A DNA stretch of 64,000 bases from Platerodrilus igneus (Eukaryota > Arthropoda > Insecta > Coleoptera > Lycidae): positions 8,446,501 to 8,510,500 of the forward strand of contig JARFIW010001215.1 in assembly GCA_036346225.1 (NCBI GenBank), written 5' to 3'. The notes below the pieces were generated by a model. The model ran no database searches. It worked only from the letters and a program-made list of their open reading frames with translations, and was not told the origin of the DNA. Made by a program: the position numbers and the translations under genes. Of this stretch, positions 20,971 to 32,900 are shown piece after piece. Numbering within the stretch: the stretch's first letter is position 1; each line of letters begins with the position of its first letter.

Positions 20971-22300
20971 TCTATGAATGCCTTCATTACTTCACGCAAC
21001 TATCCCAATCAGACTTGATTACATATTAAGTGGGACAAGCAACCATTCATTGTTTTGAGAAGGAGTCTTTCTTTCAATCAGTTTAATGCAATAAATAAAA
21101 ATTAATGCAGAAAGTTCACTGTGATCGTTTAAATACTTTCTAAACAGTCCGGAAATGCCATGACAGTTGTATTTTATGTTGTACGATTGGCGACCATTAA
21201 GATTCTAAATTCCTGGCTAATTTAATTAAACGGAGTTATTGATGGTTTCCTAATTCTACCAAACAACAAATTTGGGAATTAAATAACGCTTATTTTGTTG
21301 TACGTCCATATTTATCCAATTATCTCTGTATTATTTAATTGAAGATTCTATTTAATTTACATATGAAACAAGTTTATTGTTTGGTTATTTCCATAATTTT
21401 CAACGTTCCTTTTTTGAATTGATACAACATACTGAAATTACTTTTAGTCACGATATCGCGCAATTTCTCTCCTCCAGCCTTCTCGTCAATGAAATACCTC
21501 ATCTACCATCTATTGTGCAAGGGAAAAATACACTTCATACTGTATAAATACAAGAATTCAAACAATTTATGTCAAATACAAAATAACTTTCACATTGGTC
21601 ATGTTACGTTATTATTTAAAATCTTTATTTGAAAGGATCCAAATACCAAAGCGATTATTACATCAATTGTCGTTCGACTGACGACAATGCCCTACTTATT
21701 ACTAGCACTTTAAAAGGTGTAATAAACGACGAAGTTTTGCAAATAACCTCGACATTCCGCAAAGCCCAGCAACCTCATGGCACGAGCCGATACTGACTGA
21801 CCTCTTTGACCGTCGTCTCATCTTCAAACCATACAACGACTTCTTTTTATTCCGATATAATCCGCTATACGCCCTGTCTTGTCAAAATAACAAAAGTGTA
21901 GTAAATGCATCTTCTTCACGCATTCTTTGCATTCTTAAGAATGGAACTGTTATAAAGGAAACAAAAGAAATTGTCTGTCCAATTTATTACCAGAAGATCT
22001 TTACTACATTGATTTATTATTCATCGGTAATATTTTCGATTATGTTAATGCAGGACCCTCAACTGGAAAATTACATTTTATTTTTATGGCTAGCAATAAA
22101 AAATACTAAAAATGGTTTAAGTAGTTTTGAAATTCTTATGTTTGGTATAGAACAGCTCTTCTGCCCCAAAAAAGCTTTAATGATCAATAAAACTTTAATG
22201 TATGGTGCAATATTGTAGAGGAAACGCCGAGCATGCCTTTGGTATCGTCTCTATACAGTTCGCGAAGCTGTTTTCGTGTTTTGGCTGTCATTTTTAAATC
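20971..22300. other. AT-rich sequence with no identified feature
   Basis: Nothing supportable was seen. The open frame at 22009-22218 is AT-rich, hydrophobic and unrecognised; I treat it as chance. Confidence 0.45.
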
Positions 22301-24660
22301 TTCAGATGTCGTTGGTGCATTCGAATCTTCTGTGGAATTTCTAAACAAACTTATCCAAAGTTGACGTCTGAGAAATAGCTACACCGCATTAGAACTATCA
22401 AAAACCCATTAACTTATTCACACTAAAAATTGTTATTAAACCTCAATAGGACAGGTCCCAAGGAAACATCTTGAAATATTGTAATTGTGCATCCAGGCGA
22501 CATCGTCATGGGCCTCTCCAAAAACCACACTAGTGTAATAGATCATCAAATTTTTTGATTAAAGAAATACCACAACGTCTGAAATGAATTGCAGACTTCA
22601 ACGCTCACACCACAAAGTTTTTGGCTCTCAGTTACGAAGTTTCATGAACGTCTTGGCGCATTCTGTTCGAACTCATAGAAAACTAGTATTCCAAACTCAC
22701 AACTGTCAACCACAGTGGAGTGTTAAAATTCCATTACATTAGAGGCTTTTAAAAATGTTATTGGACCTCAAGGAGAAAGGTTCAAAAAACAATGTTCAAA
22801 ATTTGGGCTCAACATCCGAGATTCATAGCCACGTGTCTCTCTAAGAATTGTAGTTCTGCCAAGTCTAATGGACTTTTTGATCCCGTACGTTGAGCTTCAA
22901 TAAAAATCGCTAAAAACCACACCCAAAATTCAAAATGGGTATTTGAAGTCCATATCGTGGAGTCAATGAGCCTCCAGACGATCTGAAGAATATATCTGGC
23001 ACATTCTACACGAGCATATGTACAGTTTGTACTTCCTAAATCGTATTTAGAACTGCTAATATCCGTTTAGACTTGATGACCTGTTTTTATTGGATCTCAA
23101 CAATAAAGTGTTAAAAAAACCTATTCTGCACGCAAACGTCAAGCTCGTAGGCCACTACAAAAACTACTCCCGTTAGGGCTTCGACATTTTAATAAACTTG
23201 AATAAGAAGCGTCCAAAGTTCAAAATGTGTATTTGACGTCCGCGTCATCGCGAAATCAGTGACATTTCAGATTTGTAAAAATTTCTCTGGAATTTATTGC
23301 ACAAGTAAAGTTTGAATGAACATTTCTAAATCGTATCAGAACTGCTGATATCCGATTAAACTTAAAAACCTATTTCTATTGGATCTTAACAAGAGAAGTG
23401 TCAAAAAGGCGTTCAAATTTTGGACTACTTTGCACGCAAATGCCATACTCACGGACCGCTGTAAAACTTGTCTTGTCAGGGATCCGGCATTTTAATGATT
23501 TTCGAATTACAACAAAAAACGCACCCAAAATTCAATATGCACATTTGACGTCCGCGTCACAGGGTGAATGACCATCTTCAAACGGTTCAAGTTTGTTAGA
23601 ACTTTAGAATACTCTGCAGAGATGTATATAAAGCTTGAATGGACGTTCGTACATCATATTAGAACTGCTGATATCTGATTAGATTTCATGACCTATTTTT
23701 TATCGAATCTCAACAAAAGGAGTGTTAAAAAGAAAGCGTTCAACCTTTGACCTAAGGCATACTTCGCATGCAAACACCATAGTCATGAGCCTCTGCAAAA
23801 ACCGCTTCCGTTACGCCTCTCGTACTTTTTTAACGAACTTTAGCAAAAAAACACTAAAAATCGCGCTCAAAGTTCAAAATTTGTATTTGATGTCCGCATC
23901 ATGGAGTCAATGATACTCTTCAGACAGTCCAGGCTGGTAATAACTTTGGAATATTCTGCACGGGAAGATGTAAAATTTGAACGAATATTTCAAAATCGTA
24001 TTGGAACTGCTGATATGCGATTAGGGCGTCGCCGTGGATCAATGTAGTAAGCGTAAAACTACGGATCCCAAAGTCCCGGGTTCAAATCCCGACACGGTCG
24101 ACTGCTTGAAAAATGGCAGGTGAGCATTTTTTACAAAAATTACGCCCTCGTTCGGATGAGAGGTTAAATGGAGGTCCCGTGTGTGAGTGTTGTCACGCAC
24201 GTAAAAGATCCCTACCTTGCCTGAAACGGCAAGGGTTCGGCAAAATTCTAAATTTCTAGGCAACAAAAAACTCGCCTCCTGGCCAATGTAGTACCTACTG
24301 GTGGAGCATTGGAAAAGTAAATGATATGCGATTAGATTTGATTGATCTCTTTCGTTGAATCTCAACAAGAGAAGTACCAAAAACGCCTTTAAACCTTAGC
24401 CCTATTTTGCACGCAAACGCCATAGGCCTATGGAAAAGTTGCTACCGCTAGGTCTCCTATAGTTTGATTTTTTAATGAATTTTAACAAAAAGTACTAAAA
24501 ATTGTACCCAATGTTGGAGATACGCAAATTGCGTAGTTATTGGCCATTGTAGAATCCTTTAGACGATTCAAATATTAAGAAAATTCACTGGCGCATTCCT
24601 CAGGGATTGATGTATAGATAGCACTCCACATGATCTGCGGACGCTTCTAAACTATATTAG
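22300..24660. repeat. Diverged tandem array, unit about 290-345 bp
   Basis: The phrase AGAACTGCTGATATC and its variants recurs at about 23049, 23338, 23661 and 24003. It is accompanied each time by GATCTCAACAA, GCACGCAAACGCC, AAAATTCAAAATG and GACGTCCGCGTCA-like blocks in the same order. More diverged units extend back to about 22300. Copy 5 of the SINE inserted in the fourth clear unit. The array ends where the mariner at 24664 begins. The AT-rich, non-coding units resemble a satellite. Confidence 0.8.
24025..24322 (+). mobile_element. tRNA-derived SINE, full length (copy 5)
   Basis: Flanked by the 13-bp target duplication GATATGCGATTAG (24012-24024 and 24323-24335) inside a tandem repeat unit, so the empty site is known from neighbouring units. 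B box GGTTCAAATCC at 24079-24089. The A box is degraded (CCGTGGATCAATG). It ends GCATTGGAAAAGTAAAT without poly(A). Confidence 0.9.
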
Positions 24661-24663
24661 AAT

Positions 24664-25500
24664 TACGAGGGTCAGTCACATAAAACGAGACACACGGAAA
24701 AAAGTAGGTAACATGTTTATTATTTCAAAAGCAATCGTCATAATAGTTAATCCATTTGTCCCACCGTGACACACGACGGTCAACGTCTTAAAGGAAAAAT
24801 GTTTGCGGTTGCCTATGGAACCATGATTATACTCAAGTGCGCACCTCTTCGTCCAATGCAAATCGACGACGATCACGAATGTTTTTTTTCAGGGCTTCAA
24901 AAATGTGGAAATTGCAAAGGGGTAGATCTGCATCAGCAAAGCTTCTACAGCGTAGTCTTAACATAGTTGACAGTGTGTGAACGGGCATTATCGTGCAATA
25001 GAATGATGTCGTCTATCAACAATCTTGAGCGTTTGGACTTGATGGCGTGCTTCAATTTTTCTAAAGCTTCCACGTACCACTGTGCGTTAATTGTGGCGAC
25101 GTATTCCAGAAAATCAATGAGCAGTGGGAACTTGCAGTCAAAGCAAAAACCAGCATGACCTTCCCGGAGCTAGCGTGCACGGCTTTGGATTTTTTCGGTG
25201 GGGGTGAATCCATGTGCTTCCATTATTGGCTGACTCTTGCTCTCCTACTCAAAATGATGAAACCATATTTTATCTCCCGCGATAATTCGGGACAGGAAAC
25301 GATATTCTTCATCGTGATACCGTTCCAGGTGCTGCAGTGATGTCGATATTCGGTTTGTTTCTACGCCTCCATCAGACTATTGAGAACCCACTGCGCCCAG
25401 ATTTGCCAGAACCTCAGATGCTTTGTCAAGATGGCGTGAGCGGTATCGTGACTAATGCCCAACATGAGCCGAATGTCTTTTCTGGATTTTATCAAATCAT
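24664..25500 (-). pseudogene. Mariner-family transposase, C-terminal two thirds, degenerate
   Basis: On the minus strand the order is HDEEYRFLSRIIAGDKIWFHH (first aspartate; about 25310) and KIQSRARSLREGHAGFC. LLIDFLEYVATINAQWYVEA and IILLHDNARSHTVNYVKTTL (second aspartate; about 25010) follow. A frame-shifted CNFHIFEALKKNIRD-like block and VSRWDKWINYYDDCF near 24725 end it. Start and helix-turn-helix are missing. The right end, next to TA at 24662-24664, reads CGAGGGTCAGTCACATAAAA, a typical mariner end. Stops and shifts are frequent. Confidence 0.82.
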
Positions 25501-25619
25501 ACTAAGAAATTATTTGAATAACATAATTCTTTATTCTTTTCTTGGCGAATGTCCCCCGCACTTGCTGCAACCAATAAGGAAAATACAAGATCAAAAACGT
25601 AATAGGCAATAAGTGGATG

Positions 25620-26005
25620 GGTATAAAACATAAGAAAAAGATGTACCAGTGTACCGATGCTCATCAAAAACAGATATGCGTAAAGTAAAGCAAATAAATG
25701 TAGAAATAAAGGTCAGTGACTATCTTTGAACTATACGGATGTAATAACAAAAAAATAGAAAAAAACTGAATAAGTTATAATGCGCAATAAATAGATGCGC
25801 ACATAATAAAAAAATAATGCACACCCTATATAAAAATGCTTTATAAAACTTGACGAATGCAATATGTAAAAAGGCAAAGAAGAATCTAGCGGAAGGGTCC
25901 GTATGAATGTTTCTTTTAGTTATTTTTAAAAATTACATAAAATCTCAAATGTCTTAATATCGATTTTTTTAAGTGAACGTGTGCGTCACTCCATCATTCA
26001 TTTCA
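25620..26005. other. AT-rich sequence; upstream flank of a repeated transposase fragment
   Basis: No gene. The part 25920-26005 resembles 27085-27185 (both contain AAGTGAACGTGTGCGTCACTC-like text), showing that the following transposase fragment is duplicated together with its flank. Confidence 0.5.
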
Positions 26006-26009
26006 TATT

Positions 26010-26290
26010 ACCGATAGGAACTCATACAGTGCAGAAAAACGGCTTGTTGCCTGTGTTTGGGTACTGGAACGAACATAGAAAATGTGCAAGAAGATTTCAC
26101 GAGACGCTTGCACAATAAAACATTTCCTAAAAGGACAACACTGCGTTCAGAAAATAATACATTTGACGCAATGGGTTACAGACAAAACGGAAAACAAGAC
26201 CACCATCATCACTATATATCACAAAGACGTTTAGCAAGCGCAAGATTTTTTTGCGACACTTGCAATGTGGCAACCTTTTTTCTTCGATGA
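26010..26290 (+). pseudogene. Transposase N-terminal (helix-turn-helix) fragment, copy 1
   Basis: Frames join to AEKRLVACVWVLERT, then NIENVQEDFTRRLHNKTFPK and RTTLRSENNTFDAMGY. They match the N-terminal helix-turn-helix of a mariner-like transposase family and align with copy 2 at 27722-27935. No catalytic domain follows; a SINE remnant does. Confidence 0.5.
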
Positions 26291-26366
26291 GAGTGCAATT
26301 GAGCGGAATGCAAGGGCTAAAAAATTTCTGAAGTAAGGAAAAATCACATCACGTATATTCACACTC

Positions 26367-26600
26367 TCCGTGTTCTATGCCGAGGTCCTATATTTACCAG
26401 GAAATTTAGAATTTAGCCGAACCCTTATCATACCACGCAAGGTATGGGCTTGAGCATGTGCAACAACACCCACCCACTAAACTCACATTTAACTTTTCAT
26501 CCGAAAGAAAGTATTTCTGTAAAAAAGTCGACCTAATGTTTTCATGTGGTCAGTCTCGGGAAAAAAACCCGGAACTTTGAAATTATTAATCACACATATA
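26367..26600 (-). mobile_element. tRNA-derived SINE, strongly diverged (copy 6)
   Basis: Reverse-oriented. Blocks AGCCGAACCCTTATCATACC, TTTTCATCCGAAAGAAAG and CCTAATGTTTTCATGTGGTC correspond in order to the central and head parts of the family. About 25 bp near the tail (CATTGGCCAGGAAGCGAG region) is missing. Confidence 0.6.
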
Positions 26601-26773
26601 AACAAAATAGAGCCGTCAATTGTACAGAGACCCCCTGTAGATGATGATGTGATACTGATCTTCTGGGAATCGACCATCCGAGCGAGAGAGAATTTGTCAA
26701 ATCTGTCACATTTTAAAATACCTTATGAAGTATTGAATTGTATAATTTAATTACGTAGTTCAATGAATGACAA

Positions 26774-26795
26774 GAGAAATTTGCACCACCCTGTA
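26774..26795. repeat. Inverted-repeat end shared with the element at 36430-37404
   Basis: AAATTTGCACCACCCTGTA is also found at 37388-37406, and the 60 bases after it are similar at both sites (GAAC, then a GCTTAAAA block). It is probably the end of a related, mostly lost DNA element. The following stretch to 27180 shows no feature. Confidence 0.45.
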
Positions 26796-27188
26796 GGAAC
26801 CGCAATGTTTTCCTATATTTGCTTAAAACTTGATAAGACTTCTTCAATAAGAAAGTTCAGCAACATTTTCTTTAGCGGGTGAAAAAATCAACGCTACAAA
26901 GAACAATGCCTAAAGGAAAATGGTGTCAATGTTTTAGAAACGGCGAATGGGTTAAAAAATGGAAAGCGAATCTTAGAAATTCCTACCTTGCGTAGAGAGC
27001 ATTCGCAGGTGATTTGTTTCTCAAAATTGCTATAGTGTACGCTGTTTCGAAAAGGTTTGTTTATTTATTGCATCTGCATTTGTTCTGTATATAATTGTTT
27101 TAAAAAATTACATTCGAAATATTCCAAATGTCTTAACGTCCCTTGTTTTTAAGTGAAGATGTGCGTCACTCTTTCCTCAGTTTCATAC

Positions 27189-27714
27189 TGTAGCGCCGTT
27201 AGGTCTACCTGCGATCAAAATTATTATATTAGAACGTAAACGTAGCGTTTGTATACAAAAGATGATTGATAGGCCCTGCGGCGCAACTTCTTTCAGATGA
27301 ACTTGATTGACCGATAGAAGGGTTTTGCATTTAAGAATTATTTAGATTACAATAGGAAATCTCAAGGATGTTATTTGCATAATTTCTGGTATGATCTCAA
27401 ACGATTGGAATGTATATCAATTGCCGTCATTAATATTGGAAGTCAGTTGTGACTGAAGGTTCGATTGCAATATGTTCTGGTTTAAAATTTTGAAAGATGT
27501 GATATAAATTAATAATTAGTGCGTGAACGGTTAAAGGTAGTGTTTAGATATTAAGTTAATCAAGAAGATAGCACCGTAGTTTAAGAAGTTAGTAATTGCA
27601 CTGCTAACGAAAGCCCTTAGAGAATTCCATCGCAATTACTAGTTGTTGAAAAGGCTTGTATAATCAGTTTGAAAATAAGAAACTGTTGTTGGTGTAAATA
27701 AAGTTTTCGTTACA
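27189..27714 (+). mobile_element. Solo-LTR-like insertion, 526 bp
   Basis: It starts TGTAGCGCCGTTAGG and ends GTTTTCGTTACA, with an AATAAA signal about 15 bases before the end. It interrupts sequence that is continuous in the related copy at 25920-26040 (TTTCATATTACCGATAGGAAC there). Flanks ATAC and ATAT suggest a 4-bp target duplication with one change. The strand follows from the polyadenylation signal. Confidence 0.5.
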
Positions 27715-27721
27715 ATATGGC

Positions 27722-27935
27722 TCATAGGAACGCATAGTGTAGAAGAACGGCTTGTTGCCGGTGTTTGAGTACAAACATACAGTACGTGCAACGAGACTTC
27801 AGGAGACGCCTGCACGAAAAAGACCTAAAAAAACAACACTTCGTTGGGAAAGCAATGTATTTGACGCAATTCATTAAAGACAGGACCACCATCATTACTA
27901 TGTGGACCAAAAACGCAAAAACACGTCTTACATTT
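27722..27935 (+). pseudogene. Transposase N-terminal (helix-turn-helix) fragment, copy 2
   Basis: Frames join to VEERLVAGV, then NIQYVQRDFRRRLHEKDLKK and TTLRWESNVFDA-like text, parallel to copy 1 (26010-26290). As there, the fragment runs into a reverse SINE copy, so fragment and SINE were duplicated as one block. No catalytic domain. Confidence 0.5.
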
Positions 27936-28016
27936 TTTAAACGGTTCATGTCAGGAATCTAACACGAGACTGAGATTAGTAGCCAAACGCGAACATAAGT
28001 GAGTCACGGAATCGCC
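27929..28016 (-). mobile_element. tRNA-derived SINE, head fragment (copy 7)
   Basis: Reverse-oriented head. CATTTTTTAAACGGTTCATG, the degraded B box GGAATCTAACAC and GTGAGTCACGGAATCGCC match the head region of the family. The tail is missing. Confidence 0.5.
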
Positions 28017-29033
28017 GATTGTGCAGAATGGCATGTTATACGATCTAGATTTTGGATCATCCATTTGGGAATACGAAAAAACTGTCAGATTATTAAAGTT
28101 TTGGATTGTAGTTTTATTTCAAGGGTTGTAAATAGAGTAATCGAGAACATCGCAGAAGCTTGGGCATGCGTAAACACGATATGGGAGTCATGAGGTGAGG
28201 CCGATGTCTATGTGTAGAGTACATAAACCAGTCGATTCACTGCAAATGGTAGTTGCCAAGCGGCGTTGAAATAAGGAGTATCGTTTTTGCCACTCAATGT
28301 ACGTTTACAAATGGTAATCCGGGTTGGTGGATCAAAATAGAGGTTGTCCGTGATAGAAATGCACGTGACTCGCTGATAAGTTTACCCAACTGAAAAATAA
28401 ACTGCTACGACATATTGTGGACGTATCACGTTCATTTGTTAAAATTTTAAAGTTGGGATTCCTTTTACAGCCAATAATGGTAGCAATTTCCACTATTGTG
28501 TGCAAAATTAATTTCAGCCTAGAATTTTTAAGAAATGATACAGCATACATCTTAGGGTTGCGTTTTCCGGTCTTCTGGAAGAACCTATGAGGGAGATTTC
28601 CGCATTTTGCGGAACGTGAGTTGGGTCCAGAATAAATATGCCAAAAATAGAATTTAAACCTTCGACTACAAAATGGTTCATAACGTTTCCCATTTCGAGA
28701 TTTCCTATTTTTGGATAGGAGGAAGGCTGATCCTAAGGTAAAAAATCTACCGGAAATGAGTTCTCCAAGAAAATTCTAGATTTTGGATCATCCCATCTGG
28801 GAATACGCCAAATCTGTCAGATTATTAAAGTAATGGATTATAGTTATATTTCGAGGGTTGTAAATATAATAATCGAGAACATCACAGAAGCTTGGGCACG
28901 CGTAAACAGGCTATGGGAGTCGTGAAGTGAGGCTGATGTCTATGTGTAGAGTACATAAAACAGTTGATCCACTGCGAACGGCAGTTGCCCAGCGGCGTTG
29001 AAGTAGGGAGTATCGTTTTTGCCACTCAATGCA

Positions 29034-29436
29034 TGTTCGGTCTCTTTGTCGCACGTTCGCGTGGTTAATTTTAAGTTATTTAAATTTGTAGTCGTAAATC
29101 TAGTAGTAAAACTGTCATCCCTTGTTCCCTTATATCCTGCCATAAAAATTCCTTGTGCATTTGTGAATAAGGTGGACAGAGTAGTGAACAAACACTTTCT
29201 TATGGATATTGAAGCAGAACGGTCGTCGGTTTTTCGTTCGGTACCCGTAAGTTAGTCAAGTGCCGCAGACTTTAGTTGTTAAACCCCCTAAAAAACACAG
29301 TGCAAGTGTAACGTAACATAGACTCAATTCGCATACAGTCCACTTGGTTGAAAGAATAGGAACTGCAGCGTAGAAAAACAAAACACCGCGGAGGTAAGTC
29401 GATTTATAAATTTATAAGACCCCCCGCGCGTGAACA
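29034..29436 (+). repeat. 5' LTR of the BEL element
   Basis: 403 bp, TGTTCGGTCTC...GCGTGAACA. Compared with the 3' LTR it has 16 extra bases near 29370 (after AATAGGAAC) and one extra T in a T run (near 29230); otherwise the two are nearly identical. Confidence 0.95.
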
Positions 29437-29919
29437 AAATTAGCCTTCATCACCGGATCTTTAATTAAATAATTAGTTCCTATCCTTTAAGCTCCTTATA
29501 CTTAAATTTATAAAATTGTCGTAGTTTTTATTATGGTTAAACGTGTTACACAGAAAAGAACATCTTGCTTACACATTTACTGTAAATTTTACAATACATT
29601 CCTTATCCTTTGTGGCAAAGATTAGGGTCGTTGTCGGTATCTTTTTAGGTAAACTATTTATGAGGGTATTGTATCCTAAATCTTTACCTTATTTGTCACT
29701 TCAAGTTGGAGCAACCATTCGGGTTCATGCAACTTGTATAACAAAGGGGTTATTGGTATTTATTTGAAACCTTAAAAGCTTTGTCGGGCAAGCACTGTAG
29801 TTAGTTGCATTTTTCTATTAATAATTTAATTTCGTAGATGAATTAGTAATTTAGCGTATTCGAGTCACGCATTGTTTTTACATTAATTTTTATTGTCGTT
29901 CATTAATCATTAATTAAAT

Positions 29920-31794
29920 ATGGTTATATCAATTGATAAAGCTATTCTTGAAGCTAAATTTGTAGTTAAAAGGTTGGATCACATATACAGCAAAATCAAC
30001 CAACCGGAAAACGTATCGATTGCTTTAATTAGAGCGTCGATTAAAAGTGTCGAACAGATTGAAACGCTTTTCAAATCCTTCTGCAAGGATATTTTCTTTG
30101 ATGAAGAAAGTGAACAATTGGATGAATTTTCGGCTCTTAGGGTGAAAATCGATGATTGCCTATTAGATATTCGTATTATCGCTGAACAATGCGAATTAGA
30201 TCGGGTAGAAAATAAGCCAAAGGTGGAAAATATGAATAATTCCTTTTCGTCAAACTGTGCAATTCGCTTGAAACATCTTTCAGTCCCCCGCTTCACCGGA
30301 CGCATTTCAGATTTTGAGAGTTATAATGCAATTTATAAGCGGTTGATTCATGATAATGTCAGTTTGTCACCCGTTGAAAAATTTTGCCATCTCGTTGATA
30401 CATTAGATGAGTCGTCGCGTGGCTTAATAAAACACTTGCCATTAAATGATGATGCATACGAGGAAGCCTATAAAATCATTACTAATCGTTTTCAGTCCAA
30501 GAGGTTATTACTTTCAACATATTTTAATGCTCTCGAAAAATGCCCTAAGGTCAGTTCCTCAGACTCGCATGCGGAACTCCGGCAATTAATTAGTTGTTTT
30601 GATGAAAATATATTCGCGTTAAGGCAGATGGAAATAGATTTATTAGATTTCATGTTGTTTAATCTGTTATCGAAAAAATTAGATACAAACATTTTAAAGC
30701 GTTTCGAATTAGGAAATAGTGACGAAATTCCTTCGTTTAAAGATTTAAGGTCGTACATTGAAAAACAATGTAAAGTGTTGGAAATCAATGACATTGCTTC
30801 AGGAACATGCTTAAAGGCTCGAGATTCCGTTAAAGAAAGAAAAAAAGGAAGGTTCGTTAGCACTTCGGCTAAAACCTCTTTAGTCAGTACCACCAATGAT
30901 GTTAAAAATTGGAGTTTCTGTCAAGCTGTGCATCCTATTTATAGATGTAAGCAGTTTCTCGATAAAACCCCTCAAGAAAGATTTGAGGTGGTAAAGCTTA
31001 AAAATCTTTGTATCAAATGCTTGAATACTTCACATTCGATGAAAAATTGTACGTTAGATTGGTCGTGTAGAAAATGTCATCAGTCGCACAATTCGTTGCT
31101 TCACTTCGATAAACAAGAAAAATCGGTGTCGCCACGCCGACAAACCCATCGTCAAAGGCCAGCGTCTCCTCGGAGAGCGACGCCTCGACTTACTTCTACT
31201 AGTAGACCTAGTGAAGACAATCTGTCGTCGTCGGTTGTGCATGAACAACCTGTCACTAGTTCGTTGATTTCGACGTCATTAGAACACACAACCACGCTGT
31301 TAGCTACGGCAATGGTGTCGGTTCTTGATTATACAGGAACATTGCAATCTGTTCGTGTAATATTAGATAACGGATCCATGGAAAGTTTTATGACTGAAAG
31401 GTGCCGTCAGAAATTAGGTTTAAGGAAACGGAGAGCCAATGTCACTGTTCAAGGACTTGGCTTGAATTCGTCGTTGGTGTCTGGTGCACTATCGTGTGTA
31501 GTCAGCCCCTCGGGAGCACAGTGTCCAGCATATGGAATTGATTGTTATATTTTACCTAACATTTGTAATCAATTACCTTCGTCGTCGATAGGGGTCAAGG
31601 AATGGTCGCATACTCGAGGTTTGGCCTTAGCTGATCCTAATTTTAATGTTCCTGGTAAAATTGACATGCTACTCGGAGCGGAAATCTTTGCTCAGGTTTT
31701 GTTGAATGAGTCTCGTTGGGGTGTCGCTAACGAGCCAGTTGCTATTAAAACAACCTTTGGTTGGGTTTTAACGGAAAGGTCGTTTCCCGAATAG
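29920..31794 (+). CDS. BEL Gag and aspartic protease region (624-codon frame)
   Basis: The N-terminal half is the DUF1759 Gag domain (residues about 120-270, beginning near LPHRF-like SVPRFTGRISDFESYNAIYK), which would build the intracellular particle. Two zinc-binding motifs follow: CIKCLNTSHSMKNC (CX2CX4HX4C, about residue 363) and CRKCHQSHNSLLH (about 384). The serine/arginine-rich linker ends at about residue 435. The retropepsin-like protease (DUF1758) has ILDNGSMESFMTE at about residue 480, with DNGS in place of the usual DSG/DTG. The frame ends in FGWVLTERSFPE because of a one-base loss. The second BEL copy reads FGWVLTRKVVSPNN here and continues into reverse transcriptase. Start chosen at the first ATG after the AT-rich leader. 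Confidence 0.88.
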   Translation: MVISIDKAILEAKFVVKRLDHIYSKINQPENVSIALIRASIKSVEQIETLFKSFCKDIFFDEESEQLDEFSALRVKIDDCLLDIRIIAEQCELDRVENKPKVENMNNSFSSNCAIRLKHLSVPRFTGRISDFESYNAIYKRLIHDNVSLSPVEKFCHLVDTLDESSRGLIKHLPLNDDAYEEAYKIITNRFQSKRLLLSTYFNALEKCPKVSSSDSHAELRQLISCFDENIFALRQMEIDLLDFMLFNLLSKKLDTNILKRFELGNSDEIPSFKDLRSYIEKQCKVLEINDIASGTCLKARDSVKERKKGRFVSTSAKTSLVSTTNDVKNWSFCQAVHPIYRCKQFLDKTPQERFEVVKLKNLCIKCLNTSHSMKNCTLDWSCRKCHQSHNSLLHFDKQEKSVSPRRQTHRQRPASPRRATPRLTSTSRPSEDNLSSSVVHEQPVTSSLISTSLEHTTTLLATAMVSVLDYTGTLQSVRVILDNGSMESFMTERCRQKLGLRKRRANVTVQGLGLNSSLVSGALSCVVSPSGAQCPAYGIDCYILPNICNQLPSSSIGVKEWSHTRGLALADPNFNVPGKIDMLLGAEIFAQVLLNESRWGVANEPVAIKTTFGWVLTERSFPE

Positions 31795-31795
31795 T

Positions 31796-32900
31796 TCTAT
31801 TACGTCGTTGTGTGCTTTCATTGAGCCCTTCGACAGTGACATTCGTCGATTTTGGGAATTAGAAAATATTCCCTTCAAAAAACACATTTCTCCTGAAGAA
31901 GAAAGGTGTGAAAATCAATTTGTGGAAAGTTATAGACGTAACAAGGACGGTCGTTTTGTAGTGTCCTTGCCCTTTAAAATTTCGGAACCCTCATTTGTGG
32001 GTATGAGATCAATTTGTATTAAAAGATTTTTGTCGTTAGAACGACGTTTGCTAAACAATCCTGAATTGTATTCAGATTATAAAAAATTTATGGAGGATTA
32101 TTTGACAAGCGGTCACATGGTTCAAGTGAAATCGCCTGAAAATTCGTCGGGTTATGAAAAAATGTATTACATTCCCCATCATGCTGTACATAAGCGTGAC
32201 AGCACTACCACCAAATTGCGGGTGGTTTTCGATGCTTCGTGTCAGGATCAATCTGGAAAGTCGTTAAATGATAGCTTGGCTATTGGCCCTGCTTTGCAAA
32301 AGGACATGGCAGTTTTGTTATTACACTTTCGTGTACATCCTATCGTAATTACGGCTGACATTAAACAAATGTATCGGCAGATTTTGGTTAAAGATACTCA
32401 TCGTGATTATCAACGTATCGTCTGGAGATTTTCTCCGTCAGATCCTATTATGGACATTAAATTAAATTCTGTAACTTATGGAGTCTCGTCGTCGCCTTTT
32501 TTGGCCTTGCGTACTGTTCAAGAATTGGCAAGGTTAGAGTCGATTAATTTTCCTTTCGCGTCATCGGTATTGGCGAGCGATACCTATGTTGATGACTTAG
32601 TCACTGGATGTAATTCGATTGAAGCTGCTAATCAATTAATTGGTGAATTGAATAGTATTTGCTCTAGTGGTGGTTTTCAATTAAGAAAATGGAGTAGTAA
32701 TTGCCCGGAAGTGATGTCCAACTTGAGGGAGTCCCTGTCCAGTTCGGACGCAATTACATTTCAAGATAAAGATAGTGGTTCAATAAAATTTTGGGCCTTT
32801 CGTGGCGTGCTCTTACAGATGCATTTTTATACAACTTAGACGTTGAAGAGCGCACTTGCACTAAGCGTAATATTTTGTCGGCTATCGCAAAATTTTGATC
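31796..32900 (+). pseudogene. BEL reverse transcriptase
   Basis: The open part at 31808-32839 contains the linker HISPEEERCENQFVE and the fingers (TKLRVVFDASCQDQSGKSLN). The first catalytic aspartate is in ITADIKQMYRQILV, followed by SVTYGVSSSPFLALRTVQEL. The complete catalytic motif YVDDLVTG lies at about 32585. This domain copies the element's RNA into DNA. A frameshift near 32800 moves the frame to one encoding WRALTDAFLYNLDVEERT; another near 32893 restores FDPLGLIAPV. Upstream it should be continuous with the gag-protease frame, but the shift near 31775 separates them. Confidence 0.88.

Noticed and set aside
24039..24380. Minus-strand 113-codon frame
   Set aside because: It is mostly the complement of a SINE; the same frame pattern appears at other SINE copies.
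28940..29191. Minus-strand 83-codon frame repeated at 35203-35388
   Set aside because: It is antisense of the two LTRs; the repetition only reflects LTR identity.
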